A stretch of 64,000 nucleotides of DNA from Symsagittifera roscoffensis (lineage: Eukaryota; Xenacoelomorpha; Acoela; Convolutidae), in assembly GCF_963678635.1 (NCBI RefSeq), contig NC_087064.1, positions 34,510,369-34,574,368 of the forward strand. The letters are read 5' to 3'. The position numbers were made by a program, and so were the translations under genes. The notes under the pieces are model-generated. The model was not told where the DNA came from, made no database searches, and was given only the letters and a program-made list of their open reading frames with translations. Positions 23,638 through 35,123 of this stretch are shown in pieces (positions within the stretch are counted from its first letter, which is position 1; every line of letters starts with the position of its first letter).

Positions 23638-24193
23638 CTTGAAATAAAAATGTCATAGTTTTCTGATTTTTTTTCTAACTGGTTGGTTGTTTTCTGATAG
23701 CTACCGAGATCATTGAAGAAAACTGAATTGGTTTTGGTTTAATTAACTATAATGAAGTTAATGAAGGCAGCAAAAATTTAGACCAGTTTTTCTGGAAACT
23801 GAGACAATTTTTTTTTGGTAACAGGTTCACGGCTGAAAAGGCTTCAAAATGATGGAAAACGTGATTACATACAAGCTTTTCTTGAGTTGGTCAAAATCAG
23901 GCAAAAAAACAGGCTAATTCATATTTCATTTTTTAACTATGCTACCATATCGGCCGACTCACCCTTAATTCCTTGTGAATGCGCCTTTGGCGTCAATGCA
24001 TACTAATTTAGAGGAAAGAGAGCGCGCCAAAAAACGCAACTTCTCAGTAAAAACTTTTGCTAAATTTGCCTGACGCGCACAAATAAAGTTTTTAAAGAGT
24101 TTTGGAAAAACTTGGAAAACCAATTGAAAATCCGCCCAATGTTTTTCAGCCTGTCAACATTGGCTCATTCTTTTCTAGATTGCACATGCGTAC
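23638..24193 (-). other. Intron 6 of the receptor gene
   Basis: No repeat or gene recognised. Confidence 0.75.
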
Positions 24194-24535
24194 CGAGTAT
24201 CTGTGTGGAGTTTTTCCAGTCTCTCCAGTCAAAATCCTCCTTGAGAATGACTTCATCCTCTCTGGCAGTCAGCAGCTGTCTCGCATCTGTCCAGTTCTGG
24301 AAATAGAACGCCCTCACCTGGGGGTACTTGGTCTGGTAGTCCTCCAGCCCCACCCTCCCCGAAACTCCCTCGAACTCAATCCGGTGCATCTGGCCAAACA
24401 CTAGGTCAGCCCACTCCCCCTTGCATTCATCGAGGGGGGAGGCAGTTGCAGTGGAATCTGATGTAGTGGTAGTGATACCACAACGAGACTGCACGGCCTC
24501 TACCGCCAGAGACATTAACCATACACAGTCATAAG
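24194..24535 (-). CDS. GABA-B-like receptor exon 6: flytrap C-terminal part
   Basis: Residues 331-445. Acceptor cttttag, donor CTCG|gtacgc. The first codon, split with exon 5, is GCT, giving AYDCVWLMSLAVEA (family AYDAIW-LALA). In GABBR1 the Asp of this motif binds the GABA amino group. FEGVSGRVGLED matches the F-G-SG-V-F block of the flytrap. A Thr/Ser-rich insert (TTTTSDSTATAS) lies between them. The exon is GC-rich against AT-rich introns. Confidence 0.95.
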
Positions 24536-24804
24536 CTAAAAGAAAAGATTCGAATAATGGTTTTGATTTAGTTGTCTATAGTGTAATTATTTGTATGTCC
24601 AAAAACTAAAATAAAGGAAAATTTTTAGTTCTAACAGTATGTATGCATATCGGACTACAAATAGCTTCTAATTTTTGTGGACCTCGTTTTTAGCAGATTC
24701 GAAGTCTTTTGAAGAAAATTCGAATGTTAAATCTCGTGTATTTTCATTTATCCTCCCCATGAAGCATTTATTTGCTCACCAGGAAAAATCGCATGTAAAT
24801 AAAA

Positions 24805-25323
24805 CAAGACTGCTCGTATCAGGGCGAAGCCCTGAATGTTCCGACTGCCTTTTAAGGTTTATGGAGCAGCAGTAATAGCATAAAAAAATTAAATGAAATA
24901 AACTAAAATGAAAAATTTTTTTTCTCAAATTTGAATTTTTTTGAAAATCATCCCCCCACACGCCATGTAAAGTACAAAAAGAGAAATTTCGTTCCTTGTA
25001 ACAAACAAATTATGGCAAATAAGCTTCGTTCAACCAATTTGGATCGATTTATAAAACGGATTAAATCTCCGCTTACGCGTTAATAGCGCGAATTATATGG
25101 CCAAAATGGCCAAAACGGCAATCTTTAAACCCTCATAACTTTACGAAAAAGGATCAAAGGTGAAATATCTTTTCAAATTTAAGCTCACGACAACAATACC
25201 TTTTGAATGATATAAAAAAATTCCGTCAAAAATGGCTAGTTAAAAAGTCGAAATTTGTCTGAAGAAAAAAAAACCCACCCCAAGCACAAATATTCCGTTA
25301 CTTTCGTACCGAAAGTCGGAACA
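24805..25323 (-). repeat. RC1 repeat, near-complete (519 bp)
   Basis: Plus-strand reading: CAAGACTGCTCGTATCAGGG to CGAAAGTCGGAACA. Full module order, including the 3' hairpin (AGGGCGAAGCCCT core) and the TTTCGTACCGAAAGT palindrome. The CpG block has lost the CGCGCGTTAATTG half. Directly joined to the next copy. Confidence 0.92.
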
Positions 25324-25324
25324 A

Positions 25325-25854
25325 CAAGACTGCTCGTACCAGGGCGAAGCCTTGAATGTTCCGACAGCTTTTAGTGTTTAAGGAGCAGTAATAACATTTA
25401 AGAAATTAAATGAAATAAAACAAAATGAAAATTTTTTTTTCTAAAATTTGATTTTTTTAAATGAAAATCATCCCCCACACGCCATATTAAGTACAAAAGG
25501 ATAGATTTCGCTCCTTGTAACAAATCAATTATGGCAAATAAGCTTCTTTCAACCAATTTGGAACGATTTCTAAGACGGATTAACTCTCCGCTTACGCGTT
25601 AGTAGCGCGAAATAGATCGCGCGTTAATTGTCCCAAATTGGCCAAAATGACACTTTTTAAACCCCCGTAACTTTAGGAAAAATGATGACAAGTGAAATAT
25701 CTTTTCAAATTTAAGCTCAGGACAACAATACCTTTCGAATGATAAAAAAAATTTCGTCAAAAATGGCTAGTTAAAAAGTCGAAATTTGTCTGAAGAAAAA
25801 AAAACCCACCCCGAGCACAAATATTCCGTTACTTTCGTATCGAAAGTCGGAACA
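25325..25854 (-). repeat. RC1 repeat, near-complete (530 bp), tandem with the previous copy
   Basis: Starts CAAGACTGCTCG one base after GGAACA of the preceding copy, so the two sit head to tail. The central block (TTAGTAGCGCGAAATAGATC, then GCGCGTTAATTG) and the terminal TTTCGTATCGAAAGT palindrome are intact. Confidence 0.92.
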
Positions 25855-26883
25855 AAAATAGTTTGAAAGTTTATTGCCTTTAAAATTACGGCTCAATTCA
25901 CGACTGAATATAAAAGCCTTGAGCTCTATTGGCTGTCAAAAATGGCAACAAGGCTTCCCCATTTGAAAATTATGCTTCAAATTGTGACATGCTTTGTCAA
26001 ACCTAATCCCTTCTCTTTTCTTCGCTTTCAGGATAATTAACAAAAAAGCACTTATTGACGTCCAAATTCTCCCATCAATTGTGAAAACATAAATCTTAAA
26101 AAGCAAAACCCTGATTCGGAAATTCAAATCGATCCCTGGGAAACCTGATTCTGGGGAGCCTAATGGCACAAAAAGGCAACCTGGAACAATTTTTTCTAGG
26201 CGTCGCAAAATTCAAGAGGCCTTATACCTTATATGGAAATAAGAAAAAATTGAATCTCTCAAGGTTAAGTTTCACCCCTATATAATATTTCTTTTGCGAG
26301 GGTGAGGTGATTCATCGACTCTTGTGTAAGATAGGCCAGAAATATCTTCTGAGATCTCTTGAAACCCCACTAAACCCCTCGTAAGGCAAAACAAACGGAC
26401 AGTCAAATTAATGAGAAAACCAGCAAACAAGGCAGTTCTTAATCTTTTTGAAAAAACTGTGGCCCAAAAAAGTGGTCAAAAATGGCACTAGGAGCCAGCT
26501 AAAACTGGAGGCACTTATTGATATTTCTTGAATAGGTTGTATTGATGCGGAATACGAAATGCGTAAGTTATTGCAGCCACTAGAGTCTCTTCGTTGTCAC
26601 CGCTTTTTTGGCATAAAATTGAAGCTGTTCTCCGCAAACACGAGTGAGAAAATTAGCTTTCAAATAAAGAGATGAGAAGAAAAAAGGTAAAAATAAGCTT
26701 TCAAAACGAAAAACTATCCACCAGTAAAACAGCTACATATGCTTATAATTTTCCAATAAAATGCTGCAAAAATTGCACCAAATATAAGTAAACACATTTT
26801 TTACAAGTAATATTTTGGACTATAACAAACTAAAGTCATTTACTCTAATTGTCGTATATCAATTGGAAAAAAAAAAAAAACCA

Positions 26884-27415
26884 AACAGGAACGCTTGTAT
26901 CAGCGGGAAGCTCGGTCTGCTTCGACTGAACTGCATTTTAACCTCTATCGGGTAGTGCTCGCTTTTTGCTTTTAAAATAACTGATTAATTGTTCAAAACA
27001 AATTCAATTTTTTTTCAGGATTTTTTTTAAACCAAAAACCATTCCTCACACTCTGTGCAACATACAAAATGATATATTTCTCATATGGCAAAGTACTATC
27101 TAGACTAAATAGCATGACGTAATTTAATTTGGAACGATTTCTAGGACAGATTAAAGGCCTGCTTACGCTTTACTAGCACATAATATATCGTGCGTTAATT
27201 ATCCCAAATTGGCCAAATTTGCAAAATTTAAGCCCCTCTAAAGTTACAAAAAATAAAATAATCTCAGGTGAAATAATTTTCAAAACTTGAGCTCAGGACA
27301 ATAATTTTTTTGAGATGATGAAAAGTTTTGTCCAATATTCTAAGTTAAAAAGTCAAAATTTGGGTGCAGAAAAAACAAACCCCGACCATATTGTTCCGTT
27401 GCTTTTTTCGAAAGT
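26884..27415 (-). repeat. RC1 repeat, decayed copy
   Basis: ACGCTTGTATCAGCGGGAAG, ACTGCATTTTAACCTCTAT, CTGCTTACGCTTTACTAG, ATATATCGTGCGTTAATT and a TTTTTTCGAAAG end follow the family order with many substitutions. Confidence 0.75.
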
Positions 27416-28223
27416 TAAAAAAATTAACGCATAAAATGTATTGAATTAAAACATTTCTGAAACTCAATTTTCAGTTAATTTACTGCGTTTCAAACAAGTT
27501 GGATTATTTGAAATAAAATTGCATCACTTGTGTTAACTTACTTCTAATCGTATAACAAAGCTTATGCTATCAAAAAGCCGTTAAAATATTACCAAAAATA
27601 GCACCATTTTTTGCGCTTTAGTTTAGTAAACAATAAGTAATATTATAATACGCTCGCTAAAGTTGGCTTGGATAAAATCAAAAACTTCTGCGTAAAGTGA
27701 AAAAATTTTCCAAAATGTCTCAAAAATAATTCAAAAAAATAAGAAAATCGAATCCCATACCTTTTCATAATACCTGTTTTTATCAAACAGGAACTTCATT
27801 TTTTGTAAATTTGGCAAAATTTGGCACAATTTGATACCGTAAAATAATTCAAAAGTGGAGAGTGTCAATATCCTGAGGGTGTCGTCTTCTTAAATTAGCT
27901 AACGGTGTCAATATTGTTGAAAAAATTCTTCATAAAAAACGATAATAACATATAATAAAAAGTTCTTTTGTTATTGTACTTTTTATTTCTCTGTCGAAGT
28001 GGTTGACATTAATTAGGGGGAGGGGAGAAGAATTAATGTCGAAATTTGAGACATGGTGATTTTGTTTTCGATAAACTGAAGGGTCGAGTTTGACAAATAT
28101 TAAACCCACCCAGCAGATCCCAGGAGGGGTTGCGACTGGCAGGGAGCTTGATATCCATTTGGGCCAGTCGGGTCCCAATTCTGCCAATTATTTGAGAGGA
28201 AGAAAAACCGGATCTGGTGTTAC

Positions 28224-28287
28224 CTCCTGAATTTTCACTCTTGCTCCACTCCTGCACGTCAATCAGAGGGTTGGAGTCATATACCAG
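28224..28287 (-). CDS. GABA-B-like receptor exon 5 (64 bp)
   Basis: Residues 310-330. Acceptor gatttctag, donor GGAG|gtaaca. It encodes LVYDSNPLIDVQEWSKSENSG and ends with one base that completes Ala with exon 6. It lies where other GABA-B receptors carry the longer segment leading to AYD. After splicing, a Glu sits six residues before the Asp of AYD (E-N-S-G-A-Y-D), the same spacing as GABBR1 Glu465/Asp471. The short length is odd but the phase fits exactly. Confidence 0.85.
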
Positions 28288-28998
28288 CTAGAAATCATTA
28301 ATTGCTGACGGTAACATTAGTATGACCTAAAGTAATTTAATAGGTCTTTAATCTGAACTGATTACTTCTGATGACTGACCTAGAAAAAAGTCTGAACCGA
28401 TTTTTTTGCACAGTCAATCATCTGATCATTATCACGTTTTCTTACTTCACTGGCTTCAAAAAATATTTATTAAACATTTATAAAGTTATGTAGTTTTATT
28501 TCATTTTGCACAGAAAACCTGCGGCTTAGTGTGTAGATCTAAAATTCAACTTCAAAAGTTAGGCGGAAAAATGTCGATGTTGTATGAACCACTGATTGTC
28601 TGAACGACAATAATAGTCAATAAGTTATAGTGTGGCAATAATCGTTGGTACAACTAGAAAAGACGGTTCTCGTTCCTTTTCCCACCTGCAAATTTTCCAA
28701 GTAAAATGTTTGTTCACATTGTCGGATTGTTCTGAAAATTGACATCCGGACCATTTAAGCCATATCAAACAGATTTGGTTTTCATATTTAAACTTGCAAA
28801 ACCACTCGTTATCACCATTAAAATGATTATCGTGCAGGGCGGGGGGGGGTATAAGGAAGAATCGAGAAGACTAAATTTAAAAGCTTTCTTTTTTCCATGT
28901 TTCTTATTTTCGAGAAAAACCTCTGATTTTAAGGATGTATATAATTCTAATTCAATAACTTTCTTTCTGAGCCTCGAACAATCCAGAATAAACTCTAC
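28288..28998 (-). other. Intron 4 of the receptor gene
   Basis: No repeat family recognised. Confidence 0.75.
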
Positions 28999-29258
28999 CT
29001 GTATTTGTTCAGGAGTGCACGACTGGTTGACTTGTGCCTTGATGATGTGCCAGAGCCATGCATCCACGAACCAGACATTCGAGCCTCCCATCAGTCCCAT
29101 TTCAGCTGCCAGACAGAGAACCTCCCAGTCCGAAGTAAGGAGGAGGAAGAAGACGTGGATGTCGTGGTCCAGGAACACCTGCAGTTGGCGTCGGATTGCC
29201 TTGGGAGAGAGACCGTCCTGCTGGATCACACTGGCGACTAGTCCACCCTCCATCACCT
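28999..29258 (-). CDS. GABA-B-like receptor exon 4: flytrap lobe 2
   Basis: Residues 223-309. Acceptor tgtgttcag, donor ATACAG|gtagag. It encodes EVMEGGLVASVIQQDG, then a hydrophobic VFFLLL strand and SNVWFVDAW (family KYVWFLIGW). The following CTPEQIQ matches the conserved CT--EM motif. The Tyr of GABBR1 strand LFYET is replaced by Leu. NQS before CT is a possible N-glycosylation site. Confidence 0.94.
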
Positions 29259-30281
29259 CTGAACACACATTTAGGCCAAAATAAATGATGTTTCCTTTGA
29301 ATTTTATCTTTTTACAATATGATTTTTAGAGAAGCTTTTTGAGGTTCGAATGTTGGAGTGGCAAAGGTTGTTGAGTTTGCAACATTTATCTTCGAGTGTA
29401 ATATCAACCAGCACTGAGAAAGAAACAATTTTACATCGATTTAATTTCATGATTTGTGTCAACTATAATAGAATCTATTTGAAGTTTTCCAATAAGTAGC
29501 ACAAAAAAAATATAATATTATCATAATAGAAAAACTTAAATATTTTATTAGTATAAAAAGTTTCGGTACCTGTTCATGATAATTTTTGCCTCTTATCTGT
29601 TGTCGATATTAGTCGTAATTGAAAGCCCTAGATAATGAAGAGTGTTAGGACTTTCTCAGAAATATTAGTTTGAATTAAATAGTCGGGATTGGCATGGTAC
29701 ATAGTTTTCGCTATTTGGCTCATTATGGCTACCTACTGTGACAAAACTTTTTTCATACCTACTGCAACATTCGTGTCTTAAAATTCTTCCTTGCTTGAGT
29801 CGCCCTGGTAAGCATAAAGATATGGTCAAAATTACCCCCAAATCTATAAACATTTTCAATCAATGAAAACTCAGTTATTAACCTGTGCAAAATTGTAGAA
29901 AAACTCAGTCACATAATTTTGGTAACCGTTACAACTCGTGAATCACCGAATCATCAGTAATACACGTGACAGAGATATCCGCATTGTCTGTATCAATATG
30001 TAAGAAGAAAGAATTGGACCAGTTCTTGTTCAAAAACTGGGGAAACTTTATACTCTCACCCAAAATACCCAGGGACAAGAAACCTTCGCTTTTCACTAGA
30101 CTCTATAGAAAAAGACAACGCGAAAAATTTAACTACAGCACTGGATTTCCATCAATTAAAATTTGAGTTTTATTGTCACTGTCTACAGAAATGAAAAGTA
30201 CTCTATTATAATCAATCAAAAAAGAACTATTTTACTATTACAAATAAAAAAGCATCAACGAGTTGGCTCGTAAGCAAATAA

Positions 30282-30798
30282 CAAGACTGCTCGTAATAAA
30301 CAATAGATAATAACATGCGCGAATCCCTGAATGTTCCTACTGCTTTTCTAAGTCTATGGAGATGTGCTCGCTTTGAAAAAAATGATGAAACATATATTTA
30401 AATTTAGATTTGTTTTGCAAAAACAATCACCCCACACGCTATGCAAAGTACAAAATAACGCATGTAGCGCATAGCTAAGTATTAAACAAATCAAATAGCA
30501 TGCCTCATCTCAATTTGGAATGAATTCTAAGACGTACTAAATCTCCCCTTACGCGTTGATAACACGAAAAATATTGCGCAAAACTTATCCCAAATTGACC
30601 AATTGGCAACCCAAAACCATCAAAATTTAACAAAAAAGATCACATATAAAATATCTTTTTGAATTTAAGCGAAAACAAAAGTACTTTTCAACTGATACAA
30701 ATTTTTTTAAAAAAGCTAGTTAAAAAATCAACATTTTTCTGGAGAACAAAAGCAACCCGAGCAAAAATATTACCTATATTTCTTCGAAAGGCGGAACA
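30282..30798 (-). repeat. RC1 repeat, diverged full-length copy
   Basis: CAAGACTGCTCGTAATAAAC at the left and TTTCTTCGAAAGGCGGAACA at the right. The 3' hairpin region is disrupted by an insertion. It abuts the MULE terminal minisatellite at 30802. Confidence 0.8.
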
Positions 30799-30801
30799 AA
30801 A

Positions 30802-30930
30802 GTTGCTGGCGGACTAAATCCACCAGGATGAAATCCTCTAGGACAAAACCCAACGGACATCATAACCCAGCACTAAATCCCCCATAGGACCAAATACTCC
30901 TCGGACAGTATCCCCTAGTTCTTAGTTTAA
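30802..30930. repeat. Degenerate ~15-bp minisatellite at the MULE end
   Basis: Units of the type GGACNAAATCCYCYA in tandem (GGACTAAATCCACCA, GGATGAAATCCTCTA, GGACAAAACCCAAC and so on). The same array opens the fragment at 21.38 kb, so it belongs to the transposon end rather than to the insertion site. Confidence 0.8.
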
Positions 30931-31030
30931 AATCTCTCCCATTCGAATTAAACAAAAATTAAACACGAAAAGTTGAATAAAACGATGACAAAAATTAACA
31001 GAAAAAAAACATATTGATTAAGTTTTCCTT

Positions 31031-32010
31031 CTATCTTGTGTAGTTTTTGTTCCGAGTTTTCTTGGAATTTTTTTTGAGCGGCGTTCGAGAGAAACTAAAC
31101 GTTTGCAGTAACTGCTGCCTCTGAATGGCTTCAATGACTTTCCAAATATCAGGATTTGACATCTGAAGCATGGATTCCAAGCCACGGTGAAATCCTTCAA
31201 AAGCCTTGTTTGTCTTGGGGAGGTTGTCAATGGTCCTGCAAAAAAAAACATTCCACACATCCATGTCAATTAGAGATTCATCACCGGCCTAGTTTCAGAT
31301 TCCTTTGCCTAAAAAGCTCTCCTCAAAATAGTTCTTGATGTCTTCAGCTTTTGCAGCTTTCGAGTGTTTGTTTTTACCATATGGTTCGAAAAGTTGCCAC
31401 CCACAAAATTGATGCAAGCTATTTCAAATTCTATCACAACTGATTTGAGAGAAACTATTTCTGCTTTCAAGTTTAACCAGACAGCGTTACAGGTTTCCTG
31501 TAGTTTATCGGAGACAAGGGCATTTATACCTGAAAAAGTTGTTCAATCTACAAAGCCGTGGACAGTGTCTACTTGATGGAAGTTATCAGGACAGTTTTTT
31601 GAAAATTTCATCAACAAATCAGTTCCCATGAGAATTTGAGACTTCGATGTTTTCGTTAGTTGAGAACACAAAAAACTGTTTACCGCCTGTCGGAACCATC
31701 GAGTCTTCAAGGAGGATATTCTCTCCATTCATGTTTTACATGCTATAAACAGGCAGTTTGAATCGAGACTTGTTGAAATCGGTTGCTGGCTTCGGGTTTT
31801 GTGTCGGATTCTTCTGACCTTCCGTAATATTTGAGGCACAAACTGCATCTTTGAAGAGCACTTCAACGTTCACAATGTCGTTTTCGCTACTTAAACTAAA
31901 AATGCTAAACTTTTGAGAAGTCTTAAGTATAGAAATAGAATATGCGGTAAATTCGTTTTGCAAAAACTCTGCTTCACTCATTTTATAAATGCAAAAGTTT
32001 TGCACGACAC
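31031..32010 (-). pseudogene. Mutator-like (MULE) transposase pseudogene
   Basis: From high to low coordinates on the minus strand: FFVFSTNENIEV and a WF-DGTF-like remnant (about 31610-31690), FHQVDTVHGFVD then NALVSDKLQET (about 31490-31600), VVIEFEIACIN (about 31420-31450), then EDIKNYFEESFLGKGI and MDVWNVFFCRTIDNLP, and TNKAFEGFHRGL with NPDIWKVIEAIQ (31100-31330). This is the block order of the MULE transposase domain (YT-HG, ALL--K-QETY, DFE-A-I, P-TNN--EGWH---Q). At least four in-frame stops and several frame changes show it is dead. The MSEAEFLQ frame at 31741-31983 lies just upstream and may be its N-terminal part. Confidence 0.75.
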
Positions 32011-33737
32011 GGAACAAAAATTAGGTGAAAAATCCATTTTATTCGATTTGATTGATAATAACTAATTTAAAATGTGACAAGAACAATTGATTACAATCGA
32101 TTTTTTATTTCCTTTTGTTGTCTGAAGTCAACATAGAAATCAATTGATTTTTAAACTTTTTTCTTTGATGCGGTTAGTGGTTTTTGGTTTTGTAGGTGAC
32201 CACTAGACTTGCATAAAACTCAATTGGCAATAAAGTTTGAAAACATAAAATTGTATCGACTAGCATCACTTTTTTAGCTTTACTTCTCGGAGATAGAAAA
32301 CAACAACAATATCACAGTCAAAAAGAAACTCGCTTTTCTGAGAAATAGAAAACTGTACGCTTAAGAAATTAAGCAATCAAGAATCTAATGAAATCCTCAG
32401 CACAGAACTCAAGATCAGTCACATCCCGTCCTGTAATGGTTTGAACCAATCACTGATGAACGAGCAAATTGTGAAATCTATGATGAAATTGTGATTTTTT
32501 TGCATAGCCATTTTTAAATTTGATAGTCATCGGTTTTTATGATAGTTAATTCGATTTTCAAAGATATTTTAGGCTAGTCGAGTTTTATGCTATTCAATAC
32601 ACCGCCGTCGTGTAGAGTGCGGGAAGATATAGTCCTCATACTCGAAGATTCAAATTAATTGCTGAAAATTGTTTTGTTTTCCCGCTTCGTTCGTGCGGCG
32701 TCAAGGATTACTCTCCAATTGAATTTATCATATGGTATTCATTGTAGCACTTGATAAGTTTAACTTTTGGTGGGGAGGTGTTTTACAAATTCTCTCTGTT
32801 GTCCAAAAAGTAATCCGAATTTTTATTAAAAAGGCCATTGTCTCTAGCGATATAAGACCACCCTAAAATTGTTCTATATCTTGAAAACGCCATCGCCTTA
32901 CCATAAAAAACGAAAACCTTTTGAGAAAGCAATAATGAAAAAACCATGGAAATGAACAAACCAAGAAAACTTGAACTAGTTTCAAACTGAGCTGCCAACG
33001 CGCTTCCATTGGAAAGTTAAGACTATTCAACAAAGCTAGATCCTTACAGCTTAGGCTCTTTTGCGTCACCTGGTTACTTTCTATGCTATTTTTTGCATTC
33101 ATTATTAATTGAGGAAAATGAAAACCGTTTATCTCGAATCAAAATCGATAGCCAATGATAGGAAAGAGTCGGCAGGCGGCTTCAGCGGAAACAGAAAATT
33201 AACGTATGTCCTGTGTAAAAACTTGATAAGTCTGTACAGTCTGTTTATCAGAAAAGCAGCGGCTTAAGATTTGCTTCGAGGCATGGCGACTTGCAACCGA
33301 CAATTAAGTTCATTTTCCTCTCAAATGCTGAAATTAGAAAAAATTAAACGCATAGAATTGTTAAGAATCGTAAAGAATTGTTTGACCGATGTGGGAGTGA
33401 TTTCTTGAAAAAAATTGTGGACACATTTTAGGCTTGTCATTTAGGTTTTTGTTCTGCTGCAACCATAAAAAGATCTTTTATGCAAAAAATGATTGCTTCG
33501 CTTGCCATTCTTTCAGAAAAATTGGCCTTTTCGTTCGGGCTCTTTTTGGGCAACTTACTACTCAATTTGTAGTTTTTTTGGCGCTTGATGGCTTCTCAAA
33601 TTTTTTCAACATTGTTTTTAAAAGCATCTTTTCTAAAACCCCTATGAAAACATTAGAACTGTAGAACTGAAGATGACAGTCTTTTAAATTAAAATTTGAG
33701 GAAAATTGAACTGAGAGAAAAAGGTCTACAAATCAAA

Positions 33738-34250
33738 CAAAACGGCTCGTATCAGGGCGAGGTCCTGATAGTTCCGGCTGCCTTTTAAGGTCTATGGAGC
33801 ATTATTAAAATTGAAAAAAAAATGTAATGAAATAAAACGAAAGTTTTTATTTTGAATTTAAGCTTTTTTTGTGATAATCATTCCCCCATACGCCATATAA
33901 CGTACAAAGTGCTCCTAATAACATATCAGTTATGGCAATCAAAGTTGTTTCAACCAATTTGGAACAACTTCTAAGACGGATTAAATCTCCGCTACGCGTT
34001 AATAGCGCGAAATATATCGCGCGTCAAGTGTCCCAATTTGGATAAAATGGCAATCTTTAAACCTGTATAACTTTACAAAAAATGATCAGCGGTAAAATGA
34101 TTTTTCCAATGTAAGCTCAAGACAACAATACCTTTTCAATGATATGAAAAACTCTGTCAAAAACGGCTAGTTAAAAAGTAGAAATCTGTCTGAAAAAAAA
34201 ACCACTACGAGCACAAATATTCCGTTACTTTCATTACGAAAGTCGGAACA
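33738..34250 (-). repeat. RC1 repeat, full-length copy
   Basis: CGGCTCGTATCAGGGCGAGG to TACGAAAGTCGGAACA. The central TTAATAGCGCGAAATATATC block is intact. First member of a nested cluster. Confidence 0.88.
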
Positions 34251-34352
34251 AGACTGCTCGTATCAGGGCGAAGCCCTGGATGTTCCGACTGCCTTTTAAG
34301 TTCTTTGGAGCCGCAATAACATGAGAAAATCAAATGTAAGAAAAATAAAACG
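34249..34352 (-). repeat. RC1 repeat, truncated (hairpin end only)
   Basis: CAAGACTGCTCGTATCAGGG through GCCGCAATAACATGAG, overlapping the last bases of the previous copy. It stops in an A-rich tract where an oppositely oriented copy begins. Confidence 0.85.
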
Positions 34353-34361
34353 AAATACAAT

Positions 34362-34826
34362 AGCGGAAGTAACGGAATATCGACTTTTAACCAGGTTTTT
34401 TTTAACAAATTTTTTTTAATCATTCAAACGGTACCGTTACTCTGAGCTTAAATTCAAAATCTATTTTACTTGTGATTATTTTTTGTACAGTTATGGTTTA
34501 AAGATTGCCATTTTATCCAAATTGGGACGATTGACGCGCGATATATTTCGCGCTATTGACGCGCAAGCCGAGATTTAATCCGTCTTAGAAATCGTTCCAA
34601 ATTGGTTGAAGGAAGCTTATTTGCCAATTTTAATTTGTCACTGGAAGCAAAATTTATCACTTTGTACTTTATATGGCGTGTGGGGGGATGATTTTTGCAA
34701 AAAATCTCAGATTAAAAAAACTTGTTTTTATTTTATTACATTTAACTTTTTCATGCTATTACTGCTCCATAGACCTTGCAAGGTTTCCGGAACATTCAGG
34801 GCTTTACCCTGACACGAACAGTCTTG
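34362..34826 (+). repeat. RC1 repeat, plus orientation, 5'-truncated
   Basis: AAGTAACGGAATATCGACTT at the left, GACACGAACAGTCTTG at the right. The CpG block reads GACGCGCGATATATTTCGCG. Head-on to the neighbouring minus copies, giving a composite inverted arrangement. Confidence 0.88.
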
Positions 34827-34842
34827 TTTTGTTGAGATTTTG

Positions 34843-35123
34843 TTGCAAAAATTATCAGCCCACACGCCATATAAAGTATCCTTACGCGTTAATGGCGCGA
34901 AATATATCGCGCGTTAATTGTCCCAAATTGGCAATTTTTGAACCCCCGAATCTTTACGAAAAAAGATCAGAGGTGAAATATCTTTTTAAAATCAAGCTCA
35001 GAAATTAAATACTTTTTGAATGATATAAAATAGTTTCGTCAAAAATAGCTGGTTAGAAAGTCGAAGTTTTCTGAAGAAAAAAGCCCCCGAGCACAAACAT
35101 TCCGTTACTTTCGTTTCGGAACA
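34843..35123 (-). repeat. RC1 repeat with internal deletion
   Basis: The block CACACGCCATATAAAGTA is joined directly to CCTTACGCGTTAATGGCGCG, losing about 100 bases, and the hairpin end is absent. Ends TCGTTTCGGAACA. Confidence 0.85.

Larger units (their letters stand above)
24536..28223 (-). other. Intron 5 of the receptor gene
   Basis: Two abutting RC1 copies (24.80-25.85 kb) and a decayed one (26.88-27.42 kb). The rest is unassigned. Confidence 0.85.

Noticed and set aside
24102-24404. Two overlapping plus-strand frames
   Set aside because: Antisense to receptor exon 6, which aligns with the GABA-B flytrap.
28739-29284. 181-codon plus-strand frame
   Set aside because: Antisense shadow of receptor exon 4 plus intron sequence; the minus strand has the family motifs and splice sites.
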